The translations under genes and the position numbers were made by a program. This document shows, piece by piece, positions 46,176-57,986 of a DNA stretch of 64,000 nt. The notes under the pieces are model-generated. The model was not told the origin of the DNA. It did not search any database and saw only the letters and a program-made list of their open reading frames with translations. Numbering within the stretch: the stretch's first letter is position 1; each line of letters starts with the position of its first letter. Source of the DNA: Calonectria ilicicola (taxonomy: Eukaryota; Ascomycota; Sordariomycetes; Hypocreales; Nectriaceae); contig CP085827.1 in assembly GCA_020809705.1 (NCBI GenBank), positions 1,860,001 to 1,924,000 on the forward strand. The letters are read 5' to 3'.

Positions 46176-47502
46176 TATGGGATTTTGTTCATTATGATAC
46201 TTGATCCTCTTTGATATGAACTGGACCGTAAAGGCCTCAATCACAGCCTCCACACTGTGAGTGTCGCCCTCTCATTTCCCTATTGTGAACGCAACCCTCT
46301 AGAACTACAAATCAAATGTGAAATCTGAATACCTGCCATTTCTGTTACATAGTCGATATGCACTTTGAGTCGAATGTTGCCGATGCTGTTTATTTGGGAA
46401 TATTGAGGGAGCTGCGTCGTAATTGTTTTGTCCTAGGTCAGGTTTCAGAATAACTATCAGTGATTGATACAGCTATGTGTGTGGAAACTATTCAAAGGTA
46501 GCGGTGGCGAAGTAAAGGGAATGGACGCGCGTTGGTTGAAGCGAAATCATATCTATCCCTAAGCGAGGTGATGTAGCCGTGTCGCCCAAGCGTGCTGTTG
46601 TGTCAGGGTTGATGTTTGCAAACAGCTCTGTGCGCGACAACACAATGGCTGGACTCAGCATCACCATCTCAATCCACAGCCGCTAGTAACAGCGTCCGGA
46701 AGACCCGAAGGGGCCTCAACACATACATGGCTGGTTGGGGAATGACGACCGATGTACCCTTGCATGCCTGTTTCATATGAAATTGACTGCCGCTGCGTCG
46801 GAGAAAAAACTGCATCGAAATCGGAACATCGGCTTACCCTTTCCCTCTCGGCCCTCGATGCGCTGGAGAAACATGAGCACCTCGCTTAGCAGGGTCTCGA
46901 TTTCTTGCCTTACACGTAAACACTATTTTGAGACTCAGGCGGTCAGTGTTTACGTAGGCCAAAGCTTCTTGTTCTCAAAAGAACTTCCACCAGTTGCAGG
47001 CAGTAAAGTCTGGTCGGTGCGCTGTGGTGCTGACAGCCAGCGCCGGGTAGTCCCCTGCTAAATCCCCGCTAGCCCCATGGGAACAATAAACTTGTTGACG
47101 GGGACATCTAGAAAGGTGCCGGATTACGACTCTAGCTCGGATGATTTTAAGTCTTAGCGCACATAGAACAAAGGGGGAACCCTTCCAAATCCAACGAGAC
47201 GCGCAAGACGAAACAATTCATCCTCCCTTCTCCTTGTCAATTGCTGATTGCTGTCTACTTCAAACCTGCCCAAGCTTACACGAGCTCCACTAATCCCCAG
47301 TTGGACCCTGGCAATTCAACCACCTGGGTTGTTTGAGCCTGCAAGCGGAATAGCTTAGGGGCTCAAGCTCCACAACCTATGGAGGGAGAATTGCCCACCA
47401 GGCCTAGCAGTATCCATGGCATCTTGGCGTGCAATGTTTCAAGTCAATCGCCGGCCGTAGTGGAAGCCAAGTCTGGGGTGATTTACCACGATGGCAGCTG
47501 GC
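46176..47502. other. Gene-poor stretch right of the MITE
   Basis: About 1.3 kb containing the upstream region of the secreted-protein gene. No gene is recognised. Confidence 0.5.
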
Positions 47503-47508
47503 TATAAA
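47503..47508 (+). promoter_or_regulatory. TATA box of the cysteine-rich secreted-protein gene
   Basis: TATAAA lies 114 bp upstream of the ATG at 47617, with a second TATA-like TATATAA at about 47516. A strong TATA box is usual for highly or inducibly expressed fungal secreted proteins. Confidence 0.5.
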
Positions 47509-47616
47509 GAGATCTTATATAACCTCCCGTATTTGGTCTTATCGTCTTCACTCGCCTTCTTATCAATCTTCCAACCATTTCGACCTCATCGCTAGTTTCC
47601 GGTAAACTCAGTCAAT

Positions 47617-48205
47617 ATGTTCCGTCTCTCAACCTTTGTTTCTCTTCTGGCCATCGCCGCCTCTGTGAGCGCGACGCTTGACCCTGCCACCAGCAACACC
47701 AAGGGAAAATACCCTGCCAACCCTGCCTGCTCTCGTATGTGCTGAGCTTACAACATGACTTTTACCCAATGACATAGGCTAACCAGCCGGAACAGCTTCC
47801 AAGACTTCCACCGCTATCCAGGCTGCTGAGTGCGCTTACAACACCCGTGTCTCTGGCACCCAGACCTTTGCTGTCTTCAAGCAAGACCACCAGTATGATG
47901 CCAACAACGGTGCTCCTTACGGCACCTGCATGGCTTACACCTGCACTGCTCCCACCGACTCTGAGCTGACCACCGACTCCGACTACTGGACCTTCTACTG
48001 GGGGTAAGTAACCGCTACAGTTAATTCCGCCACGGATTGACGCAGACAAAAAACCCAATATTCCGGATTTGAGCTAACAATTTACAGTGACAACGGCGAG
48101 TCCTCTGGCGTCGGCACCACCTGCATCAAGGACCCCACTGACGGAACTTGCGGCTGCGAGAACTCCGATGGTACCTTTGTCAAGGGCAGCAGCTCTTGTG
48201 TTTAA
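47617..48205 (+). CDS. Small secreted cysteine-rich protein
   Basis: Three exons, 47617-47734, 47787-48003 and 48088-48205, with introns of 52 and 84 bp, give 150 aa. The N-terminus MFRLSTFVSLLAIAASVSA is a clear signal peptide. The mature chain has eight cysteines, enough for four disulfides, and is acidic with many Thr, Ser, Asp and Gly. It contains YGTCMAYTCTAP and ends CGCENSDGTFVKGSSSCV. Codon use is strongly biased to C-ending codons, suggesting high expression. I do not recognise the family; effector-like or antimicrobial roles are possible but unproven. The acceptor of intron 1 was set at CCAG (47786) because the upstream CATAG would give a stop. Confidence 0.85.
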
Positions 48206-48593
48206 ATTCTTTGGGGAGTGAGACGGTCCATTATTCAACACTTGATGCGAAAATGATCTTGGAACCATTGTACAATTGATAGAGGCGTCGAAATAAAATT
48301 AGCTGGACTACATTTGAGCACTTTCTTCCGCTTTTCGCTGATCCAAATTTGACCGTAGAACCACTTCTATGTGCCATCTCACTTTACATGAAATCGCGCG
48401 AATACCGAACGCCATCAAAAAGCAGTGCATTGTTCTCTAGAACCAGCCATTTTTTTAGTTCTTAATAATTCACATGCTATCATGATCCCATTTCAACCTA
48501 CAAATAGGTTCCGCTTTCTAGTCTAACTTTGGGACGGGGTCTCAACAGCTGAAACTACAGTTATAATTCAACAAAATGACGCCGAAGTACAAT
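48206..48593. other. Convergent intergenic region
   Basis: Tail-to-tail space between the secreted protein and the transcription factor. Nothing else is seen. Confidence 0.5.
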
Positions 48594-50184
48594 CTAAATA
48601 ACAATACAGGTATCATTTGTGTTTTCAAATTCTTCTTCCTTGTGAGCCTCCATATCAATAAGTCGTGCAGCCAAAAGTCTCTGATTCTTTTCAAGCTTGC
48701 CATACCAATCTGTTAAGTTGAAGATGCGGGACCAATAGCATACTCGATCGAACTCATCCGCATAATCCACCATCACTGACTCTAAATCCTCATCTTTCTG
48801 AGAATCTATGACAGATGCCCAAACTATCAGAATGGTGTTGCCTGCCACAGCTGCTGATAATGGCCGATATGGGTTGGCATCACGTGCGAGTGATACAGTA
48901 TCCTGACAAATTTGGCTAGATTCTTCGAGAAGACTTAAGTTTGTGTGATCGTGTATGTGAAGTATGCGATTAAGAATGGAGACAAGACCTAGATACGTGC
49001 CGAATGCTGCAATGAAAGAGGCGCCCAGTCTCTTTATGTCATAAGTAGAGTCTGGCTTTGCGGCGGCATCCACTACCGCTCTGTATTCTGAATAAAATAC
49101 ATGGTGTTCAGATTGCATTGTATCGTAAGTGACACGAATTTGGTAAAGATACTTCGTTGGTGCACGAAGGTAGACGGCAATATCGGCTATCGTGTTCAGC
49201 TGGATGCTAATGAGAGACTGGGAGTTAGTCACTATTGGCCGCGGCGCTAGACATTTGTTGAAAATATCCCAGAACCATTGGTCCAATTCGATGTCGTGGT
49301 TATAAAAGCTCTCAATAACCTAAAACCCGAGCATTAGCATGGTAACAACTGGAGAAACATCTGGGTCTGGTTTGGCTTACTGTTGTTGCGCAAAATGTTC
49401 TTATGAGGCCTGGTCGAAACTCATGAAGCCTGCCTTGAATTGCAACATCATGAATTAAGTGTGAAAGGATTTGCCCATGTTTTGCATAGTCCTCCGCATG
49501 CTGCTTAACGAGTCCCTATTCATCATTTTTTTAGGCTTCAATTATCTTTTATGTTGATGGTAAGTAAATCGTACCTGGGAGATGTTTAATATGTAAATAG
49601 CACACATATTATTGTAAGTGCAAGCCCGGATCGGATCTTCCATAGCCTTTCCTAGAGCCGCCAATGCATCCACCTGGCGGGCAAGAGCTACTTGCTGGGC
49701 ATCCTTATTATGGAGAGCGTCGAATGCTGCAATTATTGCAGTCACTGCCCCATCGAGCGCGGGACTGTATCCAATATGACGAGGCAGTTCGGGCAAAACA
49801 AGTCCATAGTTGAAGATGTCATATCTCATATCCTTCAGTTCAAACATTGATACCAATCTGTTTGCCAGTCTTGTTCCCTTATTACTTAGAGCAGCCCTTG
49901 GGGCAGCCCTTGGGGCAGTCCTTGGGACAACAGCGACCACTGGTTTCTTGCTTTTCTTTGCGTGCCCATTAACAATTTGGAAAGCCTGGGCCTCAAACTT
50001 GATTCGTTTAACGCCAGCCCCAACACATTCGATCAGCAGCCGCTCGCACCTGCTGCATGATGGCTTCTTTTGATCACACTAGGCCAGACGTTCAGCTCTG
50101 ATTCGACGAGACTGGGTTCTTACCCACCTTCTTCTTCTGCTTGCGGCATGCATTGCATCCCTTTGAATACGGAGCCCCTGGCAT
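48594..50184 (-). CDS. Zn2Cys6 fungal transcription factor
   Basis: Four exons, 50184-50128, 50078-49575, 49515-49381 and 49319-48594, with introns of 49-61 bp, give 473 aa. The first intron splits the zinc cluster; joined, its six cysteines are at residues 10, 13, 20, 27, 30 and 37 (CX2CX6CX6CX2CX6C), the binuclear cluster that binds CGG triplets. A basic linker follows (KRIKFEA, HAKKSKKP), with a tandem repeat APRAAPRAA. The rest is a helical regulatory region of the fungal-specific type (LALARQVDALAALGKAM...FYNHDIELDQWFWDIFNKCL). The short first exon makes the gene easy to mis-annotate from an internal start. Its targets are unknown; the neighbouring secreted protein is convergent, so co-regulation is only a guess. 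Confidence 0.87.
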
Positions 50185-53100
50185 TGTTTTGCCAACTAAT
50201 TACGCTGATGGATCGGAATTCGGAAAGGTTCTGCGACGCCATCGATCAAAGCCGCATGAGGGCATAGAGAAAAAGAGACCGGGGCCGCTTCAAGTTCCCC
50301 GTTTTAGACGCAAGATGGGATAAGACAAAAGCTAGCCCCGGATTTTTGGCTTGCTTCGCATCTTTATTTCTCGAAAAATAACCTTAGGCAGCCACCTATC
50401 TGTGATTTTGGTGGTGGTCATACTTACACTTACCCAATCTGGTCAGATGTGCCGCTGGGATCCATCTGAGTGCGCCGCGAGAGAATCTGATTCGCCTCCT
50501 GTAGCATGGCACTACCGAATCACAACCCTCAACATTTAGAGATAACTTCGAGATGCTGACATCATTGCTAAGATGACGTACATTATTTTTATTTTATTTT
50601 TCTATAAATAATGGTTATATCAGCTGAACGGATAGCTTGGCACGTCAATCTGCTTGACTTAAAGGCGAGCAGCCTTCAACCACTCATCGCAAGCCAAATT
50701 CGACCAACTGCTCCATCCGTACAGTCTGTCAAAGAAATTTCAAGGAAAAACGCGTATCGAGCCATCTACACACACCAGAAAATTGTAATTCCACAGCGTC
50801 GACAGCCATTCTATCTTGATGCGGATTCGCCAGGGCGCTGTGCAGGGCACTGCTTTTCTGACCTAAAATTAGTGACCCTTGGGTTTTCCTTGTTATAAAA
50901 TATGGGGACTGGTTCGAATTTTCAAGTTTCCATATATGCAATCGTGCATTTTCTGCTACAGCAGCATAAGATTTGAAGTGTGGATGACCCAAAAGCAAGT
51001 CATATGTGAGATACTGTGGCGTTGAGATCAAATTAAACCGGCCCTCCCAGCGCATCTAATAACAGCAACAGTCTCTGCTGAATGGATTCTTAGATGCCCT
51101 AGATTAAAACCATCAAAGTGACAATTTGGTAATCCAGAAATACAGTCTCTTCTGCTCACGGGATTCATTTATTTTGGAGATGGTCAGCAAGTTCCACTAA
51201 ACAAAAGCAATCGGCACCATTTTATCAATGATAGTCACCAGTGGCTTGATTCCTAAAATGATAAGTGATCAATCACCTCTTCTCTAGCAACACGAATGCT
51301 TCAATTGATGTGTCACATACAACCAGGGGGCGAGAAAAATGCATGCCTGTCAGCACAGCGACATCAAAACTGGTTTGTGCAGACTAATAACTTCTTCCGA
51401 TGGTTTATTCACCCTCTCAACCTTTCCTAATGAAATAATACCAATTTCAAATAATGGTCATTAGAGATACACCAACTCAACGTATTCGCGCCCCTCTGAG
51501 GGCGGTTACTCTCCCCCCAAGTGCAGGAAGATTGTCCCCACTACAAGCCTCTAACGCTCAACTTCAGGTTGTGTGGTCGTGTATCCAAAAAAAGAAAAAA
51601 GAAGAAAAAAAAGAAAGCTTTCAGGACAGATAACTGATTACAGGTGAGTCAATTTTGATGTATTGATCAACATGAAGCTTTTTCCTGATTGCATTTTCCC
51701 GTTAATATCCCAACCAAGCGCCACTCGTTTTCATGCCGACACGTCCACCAGCTGCAGCCTGTCAGAACTAGTATCCCAGATTGAATGTGGAGATAAGCCA
51801 GTAAGCAAATGCAACGATACTGTGCAATTTGCATTTGCTTTCAAGTCTCAGTCCACTTTCCAGTACTAAGAGTGTCTCACGTCTAGCTGAACAGAGATCG
51901 ACGGTAAGTCATACATGCTCTGGAAGTGATCGACAAAAACTGCTTTAGGTGATTGGGTTAGATACGCGCTCGAAGACCTTGGGTCACCGACACGGTCGCA
52001 TTATCACAAATGCAACTGAGGTGGGTGGCGAGAAGCGAGAAGTGGGGTATTGGCGCTAGATTCTCTGTCTTAGTCATGCGACGCCTCAGGTTTTGGAACA
52101 TCTCTCTTGTCTCCCTTATTTATTGCCACAAAAAAGCACTCTGCAATTGTATCCAAATTTTGATCCATGAGGAATTGCGGATAGCAAGGCAGTCTTCGAG
52201 TGGCTACTTGCCACCACAAACTTGACATACAAGCGTCATAGTTTTAACGCAACTACTTCTAGAAAATACTCTGTCACAACAGTACTGAAGCTGTTCTCGT
52301 CTCAATATTACTTTCCCCTTGGACCATCTAACAACCTTAGCCCGTCTTGAAATATTATCCTTTGGTGGGTGAACAGACACTTTAGGTGGGGAAGTATTCT
52401 TGAAATGCAGCTGGGTCACCTCAAGGCTTTCGACTCAGGGTGCCATCCATCCTGTTTTGGGAGAAGATTGACCCACTATAAGTAAGCAACTTGGTGGCTG
52501 GTCTGTTGTCGTATTGCTCCAGGCAATATTATGAGGCTGTGGCTTGCGTTTGTGAGACATGTCACTCAACAGGGATGGCCACAGTGAGGTATTTACCTGG
52601 CGGAGAAAGATGTGAAATGTGATGGCGCTCTAAGCGTTAAAATACGGAGATGGTTTGTTCAAATCGGTTCAGAAGGGCATTAGAGGATCAAGGCAAATAT
52701 ACATAGAGCGAGAAACTCCAACGTTCGCTTGAGTGGACGTCAACTGGTAAACTGGGTAGTGTTTCCGGCGGCGGACTCAACCGCGAGGGGTAGCCCACTT
52801 AGTGTAAATATCCATGAAACTCGTGGAGCTATCATTTGGGGGCTGAGCTTGGCATTACACCACCAGCAACTACCGAAACTAATGCTTGGGTGGAATAACC
52901 CTCAGTAGGCCCAGCCAATGCGGTCCAAGGGCAGTTCAAATCTTTATTGGGCACCTGTGATTCGCAGCAGCATCCCAGCTCGGGAGAGCAGGGTTATGGC
53001 GCTAGACCGCCCGAGGATCGCTGGCCGTTTGCCCACTTTAGCCATTCACGGTCTAGACTCTGAACACCCCCATCTTACACCCATCACCTCTCAACATGAA

Positions 53101-53267
53101 CTTGCTTTGAGCGCCAGACACAATTGACTCTGAGCCTCATATAATGCGAGCTTTGCCATCAAATTAAGCATACAATTGACTCGGTCACAGCCCGTGCAAT
53201 TTCCAGCCCGCCAGCCACCCCCAATCAGTTCTCGTTGCTGCGCGAAAACCCATGCAACGTCATCTGG
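50185..53267. other. Gene-poor stretch of about 3 kb
   Basis: The left part is the promoter of the transcription factor. Open frames at 50611-50898 (+) and 51055-50729 (-) overlap on opposite strands; the latter starts at ATG and encodes 108 aa (MRWEGRFNLISTPQYLTYD...) without recognisable domains, so at most a weak candidate. An A/G-rich run lies at 51588-51618. No firm gene is found. Confidence 0.4.
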
Positions 53268-54578
53268 ATGAACCCCGCAGTCAACATGCCCGCTCAAAAA
53301 CTGCCCACCGAAATCATTCTCGCCATCGTCGAGGCCCTCGTCCCGAAGGGTAGCATGGTCATTCTGTCTCCATCTGATCCTACCACCAAAACTATCCTTG
53401 CCTGTACAACAGTCTGTTCGGCCACCTACCCTCCAGCTTCTGATCTCTTGTGGCGACATTGCCTCTACATCGATTCAGCCCACAAGGCATCCCAGATTTT
53501 GGGCTGTCTAAAGACACCACATCCAAACTTGAGGCGATTTTTGTCTGGTAATCCACAGATTGGAATGTATATGAGCCCATTCCCCCTTGACTACGATGAA
53601 GAAGGCCGCGCTCTGTTACAACAACTCTTGTTGGAAATTGATGCCGACGCACCGGACGATTCTGATTTCGAGATTGAGGTGCAGGCTGAGGTCACAGGGG
53701 GTGGCACGCCCATTCCGAACCCCTCACCACTCAACGATCCCTCGACAGCCATGTTGGTAGAGGAGACGTTCCGATTATTGTCACCAATACTGACAAAACT
53801 TGTCATCAATATGCCTTTGCGAACCCTTTATCCGGAAGACGATAGTCAAGGAATTCGCCCTATTCTTCGATGTGCATTTGAACATCTTGTCCACCTTGAG
53901 GAGTTTGTCAGCGTGCGTGACGAGCTCTATTTATCTACAAGACCGAATTCATTTCGATCCGAGCCAGAGGTGTGGTCTACATGCTGGCCAAAACTACGCC
54001 GTATAGCACTTTACAACCCTATCATAGACAGCCAGGATAAAACGTGGAGGGATATGGTCGACGTTCCAAACCTAGAGATGGCCATATTTACTCGGGCTGA
54101 TCCGGGTGGCGTCCTGGATGAAATCAACATGAAGGTTGAATGGTCCCACGCTATTCTTCAAAGAATGGTGCAGCGGAAAAGGCCTGGAGATGTACCAGAT
54201 ATGACGCCCATTCCCATGCCCATCAGACCTATGACACTGGGTCTGGTTGATTGCAATACTTGGATACCCAAGTTTTCGCAATATGCTGAGCATTGGCAGC
54301 ATTTAGATCCAGAAAATGTCTTCCGTGTCGTGACCAAGGTCCCAAACTTGCCTGCACCCCTCGACGACAGAGATTATGATGACGATGTCAATAATGATGA
54401 TGGGGTTGATAATGATGGTGACGTTGAAATTGATGATGTTGATGAAAATGAGTATGAGAATGATGAATCTGATCCAATTAAAGTCTGTCAAAATTGGATT
54501 GAAGAGACTGCTTTGAGTGGGACATTGTGGGAGGAAGTAGCTAGTGGTTTTGACTGTTGCAGACAGTGGGCCATGTAG
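53268..54578 (+). CDS. F-box-like protein with acidic low-complexity C-terminal region
   Basis: A single exon of 436 aa from the ATG at 53268 (a second in-frame ATG at 53286 is possible). QKLPTEIILAIVEALV is an F-box start, followed by ACTTVCSATYPPASDLLWRHCLY, the second F-box helix pair. Helical and leucine-containing sequence follows (LLSPILTKLVINMP, WPKLRRIALYNPII). Residues about 370-410 are nearly all Asp, Asn, Glu, Gly and Val, encoded by a GAT-rich imperfect triplet repeat at 54370-54470. It is the third F-box-like gene in 25 kb. The role would be substrate choice in an SCF ubiquitin ligase, by family. Confidence 0.78.
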   Translation: MNPAVNMPAQKLPTEIILAIVEALVPKGSMVILSPSDPTTKTILACTTVCSATYPPASDLLWRHCLYIDSAHKASQILGCLKTPHPNLRRFLSGNPQIGMYMSPFPLDYDEEGRALLQQLLLEIDADAPDDSDFEIEVQAEVTGGGTPIPNPSPLNDPSTAMLVEETFRLLSPILTKLVINMPLRTLYPEDDSQGIRPILRCAFEHLVHLEEFVSVRDELYLSTRPNSFRSEPEVWSTCWPKLRRIALYNPIIDSQDKTWRDMVDVPNLEMAIFTRADPGGVLDEINMKVEWSHAILQRMVQRKRPGDVPDMTPIPMPIRPMTLGLVDCNTWIPKFSQYAEHWQHLDPENVFRVVTKVPNLPAPLDDRDYDDDVNNDDGVDNDGDVEIDDVDENEYENDESDPIKVCQNWIEETALSGTLWEEVASGFDCCRQWAM

Positions 54579-55175
54579 TTAGGGAACCCATTTCAAACAT
54601 CACTGGGCATGTCCAGTATGGTACAAGAACTTGTACCCGATTTCACGGGCTTTTCCTCCTTCTATCATAAAAAATATATTATTATTTAATTATTCCTGGG
54701 CACCTTCGTATTCTATATTTAATGGTGATTGTTGATCTGTTTGTTGCCATTTCCGCCGTCTAATCTCTGGTGCATGTGTTGTGCCTAGACAGTCCCCACA
54801 CTCTCAAAATCCAACATCATATTACGCTAATAAATACTCCACTCAACTGGCGATCAGATCGATCAGTTCTACAAGGGGTCAATTTTGCAAGGCCATAAAC
54901 AGATACCAAACTGTGTCCCTGGCTTCAAACAACTCATCATTAGCCCACGTTGATCAGCGACAATAAACCCCTCAGTATCTTCTAATACACACATTCTTAG
55001 CAATCCTAACATTTCAGGAAAGTTCACATCCATGCTTGTATATTCATTCAGTTATTATTTATAATATTAACGAGTGGTCAGACTTGGTCAAGTCTAATCT
55101 CAACTATAAAAACACTATTCCCTCACCTGTAACCCTGTACAAGATCATATATAAGCAGAAACATTCTTGGTCCCT
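54579..55175. other. Convergent intergenic region
   Basis: Space between two convergent genes, including a short AT tract at 54668-54690. No gene is seen. Confidence 0.5.
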
Positions 55176-56331
55176 TTATTTGGATGACTCAGTGGAGCTC
55201 TTTTGTGCGCACAAAGAATGGAAATGCACGTAGGAATGCACTGAAGTATCCATCAAATCCTTCCTCACCTTTACTAGGAACAGTTCAACCTCCTCGGGTT
55301 TCCAGCTTAGTCCTCGTGTGAACGGTCCAAGGGTAATAGCCTGGAGCCCATCATAGATGATACTCCTATTATAAAGACCAATCATCTTGAGGTTAGGGTC
55401 CTTGGCCCATGGTCCAACTGGTACCTTTTTAATCTCGTGGCGAATGTTCACGAAGCCCGCATCTCTCAACCGATCTTCGTTCTTTGCAGAAGCATGCATA
55501 TCTATACCAAACGTAGCCAATCCTTCCTTGATGTTAGCTACCATCTTTGGTGGCGTGTACTCATCGTGCATGGTTCCATCATCGCATCCATAGACCCAGC
55601 GAAATTCAGGGAGCTCAATCCAGCCTCCAGGTTTTAGGGTCCTAAGAAGAAAACTCATTAGTTACGGGAATGAGTATTTATTTTAGGCATATTCCGGGAA
55701 TACCTGTAAGCTTCCGCAAGCAGAGTTGGCCAATTCTTGACAGCGGTTGACATATTCCGCAGGTGCACCAGGTCTGTCGAGTTATCGCTATCCATCCATG
55801 GCGACTCAGCGTCGTCAACGAGGAACTTGACATTCGGAGGCACCCAAGGGGGTTGAATGGGGCTCAGGTCAATTCCGATGACTTCTGCGGCTGGGTATTC
55901 GTCGCCCACTGGTAAAACTATTAGCGTCGTATCATCACCATGGTGTTGGATAACAAACTATCGATGGCCCAACTGCCTGTGCCTGTGCCAATATCGATAA
56001 TCTTTTGCGGGTTCTCCACAGGCGCATTGTGCAGTTTCCCTCCCAAAAGATGGACCGCAACTGTATGCTTCATGTCTTCTCGCTCTTGCTCAGGCATGTC
56101 ATTGGGGAAATTGTAATGGCCCTCTTTGAACTTGTGGTACCTGCGACTATTCTCAAACTGATAGTCGCGCACGCTGGACGCGATTGAAGTAGACGTCGTT
56201 GACTGTGCGTCGGATGAATAACCATCATCAGTGGGGGCGTCATTGGCATCAAGAGGGTCCCGTGGTGCCTCCGACTCAATCGGCGGGTCTTCACGAGGCG
56301 GCTCTGCCTCTCCAGGAACAGGAGATGTCAT
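55176..56331 (-). CDS. SAM-dependent methyltransferase, LaeA/TAM-domain type
   Basis: Three exons, 56331-55959, 55908-55704 and 55641-55176, with introns of 50 and 62 bp, give 347 aa. An acidic, low-complexity N-terminus of about 55 residues precedes the family phrase FENSRRYHKFKEGHYNFPND. Then comes motif I, IIDIGTGTGSWAIDM (111-125), the SAM-binding loop, followed by VIGIDLSPIQPPWVPPNV (motif II) and VHLRNMS, and LKPGGWIELPEF (post-motif). The fold is class I methyltransferase. Relatives in filamentous fungi include the secondary-metabolism regulator LaeA and many enzymes of unknown substrate, so this is a LaeA-like paralogue, not LaeA itself. It is divergent from the hydrolase gene with only 290-300 bp between them. 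Confidence 0.87.
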
Positions 56332-56633
56332 TTTTTCGGTGTCTAATATCAGATTTTGCCGATCTTCGCCTGCAGGGGAGGGCTACAGGATGAGAGATGA
56401 GAGGACAGTGGCATTTAGAGTTGGGAAATGCGTGTGCAGCGCCGTGAGGTCGCATCCGACGGGGTTCGACCCCAAAAATGGGCCCATCGCAAGACACTTA
56501 CCCCCATTTATGCTGGCTAATATCCCTCATTATGTCAGCAATCGTTCATTACTTTTTGCCTTTGAGGCTAGCTGCGATCAATTGCGCAATGTATCGGCAG
56601 AAATCATAGGTCTATTAATGAATGAGAGCTAGC
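56332..56633. promoter_or_regulatory. Shared promoter of the methyltransferase and hydrolase genes
   Basis: A 302-bp gap separates two divergent start codons (56331 minus and 56634 plus). The two genes may be co-regulated. No specific site was identified. Confidence 0.4.
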
Positions 56634-57560
56634 ATGGAGTCGTTCAAACTCAATCTTCCCGGAAATACGGTCCTCTCGGGGATCCGAAACATCCCCGCCA
56701 AAAAGTCATACACACCAAAGCACTGCCCGTTAGTGGTTGGACTACACGGCGGCTGCTACACCAGCCAGTACTTTGATGTTACACCAGATTACACAGCCAG
56801 TCTGGCAAGCAACTCTTTATCGGTACCATTCGTGGCCATTGATCGCCCGGGATACAAGGATTCAACTGCAGTCACTCCCATTCCAGAAGGCTCCAGCTTC
56901 CCCGAAGAATGGGGCAGAAGGATGCATCAGTCCATCCTCCCAGCGCTATGGACGGAATTCGGAGTACCAAATGGATGCAACTGCATCGTGTTACATTGTC
57001 ACAGCCTCGGTGCCAATGGTGCTTTTGTGGCCGCCTCTCTTCATGCCACCGACGGTGAGGCTTCAGCATACCCGTTGGGAGGCGTTGTCGTATCCGGCTT
57101 TGGTTCTCTCTTAAAGGACACTGGCGGCCACGTCGCTGCGCCTAATCCTCCACCAATCCACGTCAACATCCCTGTTCAGGTCAAGGATAGCACTCTACTA
57201 TTGCCAGGAACCGCTGACGAGCAAGTGTACGCCCAGTCAGAGCGGATTGATCACGCCATGCCATTTGACGAGATTGCTGCTTTGAGAAAGTCCTGGCTCT
57301 CCACATGGAAGCAGAAATGGGGTGCCAACATTACTGCCCCAGTCATGATTGCACTGGCTGAGAGAGATCATTATTGGGATGCGACGGACGAGCACATTAA
57401 AGACTTTGTCGTGAGCTTCCCTAACAGCAGCAGGGTAGACGCAAGCGTCATCAAGGCTGCACCACACAATATTGAGATCAGTTACTGGGGTCCCGGGTGG
57501 TACGCTCGGAGCTTTGGGTTTGCTGTCGAATGTGCAGCGTCACTCGCATTCAGGAAATGA
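56634..57560 (+). CDS. Alpha/beta hydrolase
   Basis: A single exon of 308 aa from the ATG at 56634; another in-frame ATG four codons upstream (56622) is equally possible. The core has the oxyanion-type phrase VVGLHGGCYTS, a nucleophile elbow CHSLGANGA (Ser124, with Cys in the place of the first Gly), an acid in ALAERDHYWD (Asp245) and a base in APHNIEISYW (His278). There is no signal peptide, so it acts inside the cell. The substrate is unknown. Head-to-head pairing with a methyltransferase could reflect a shared small-molecule pathway, but no further pathway genes adjoin. Confidence 0.83.
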   Translation: MESFKLNLPGNTVLSGIRNIPAKKSYTPKHCPLVVGLHGGCYTSQYFDVTPDYTASLASNSLSVPFVAIDRPGYKDSTAVTPIPEGSSFPEEWGRRMHQSILPALWTEFGVPNGCNCIVLHCHSLGANGAFVAASLHATDGEASAYPLGGVVVSGFGSLLKDTGGHVAAPNPPPIHVNIPVQVKDSTLLLPGTADEQVYAQSERIDHAMPFDEIAALRKSWLSTWKQKWGANITAPVMIALAERDHYWDATDEHIKDFVVSFPNSSRVDASVIKAAPHNIEISYWGPGWYARSFGFAVECAASLAFRK

Positions 57561-57986
57561 TGGAACAAATCGGCCCGAGCAAGCAAATCAGCCTAACCCA
57601 AATGCTCTCCAGAGAAATTGAGTTCCAGTTGTCTCAAATCTCATGACTCGAGCATCGCACAAGAACAACGAACACCGGAATTACTTGTCGTTCAAATTGA
57701 CATGTTCCGTGTCTAAGAAAAGAAAAGAGGGTCAGATCGACGAGCAGCATTGTTAGCGTAAACCTTGGACACAGTTTTCGTATGCAAGCTAAAGGTCGTG
57801 GCCCACTCAACAATCCAAGCTAATACCCTTCGCGTTTGGCAACTTTACATGATGAGCGTTGTCATTTATAACAAACAATTGAATAGTTTATTACATATTG
57901 ATATAAATATAAAGTCTTGCTCATGCTGTTATTCTTCGCAACACACTGTCCCTCTCCCCTTGCGAAACTCCAGAAGCGGAACCGAC
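57561..57986. other. Convergent intergenic region
   Basis: 3' flanks of the hydrolase and the small secreted peptide gene, with an AT-rich patch at about 57865-57915. No gene is seen. Confidence 0.5.

Noticed and set aside
50611..51055. Overlapping open frames on both strands as genes
   Set aside because: They overlap tail to tail and lack domains, splice signals or good start context; no firm support for either.
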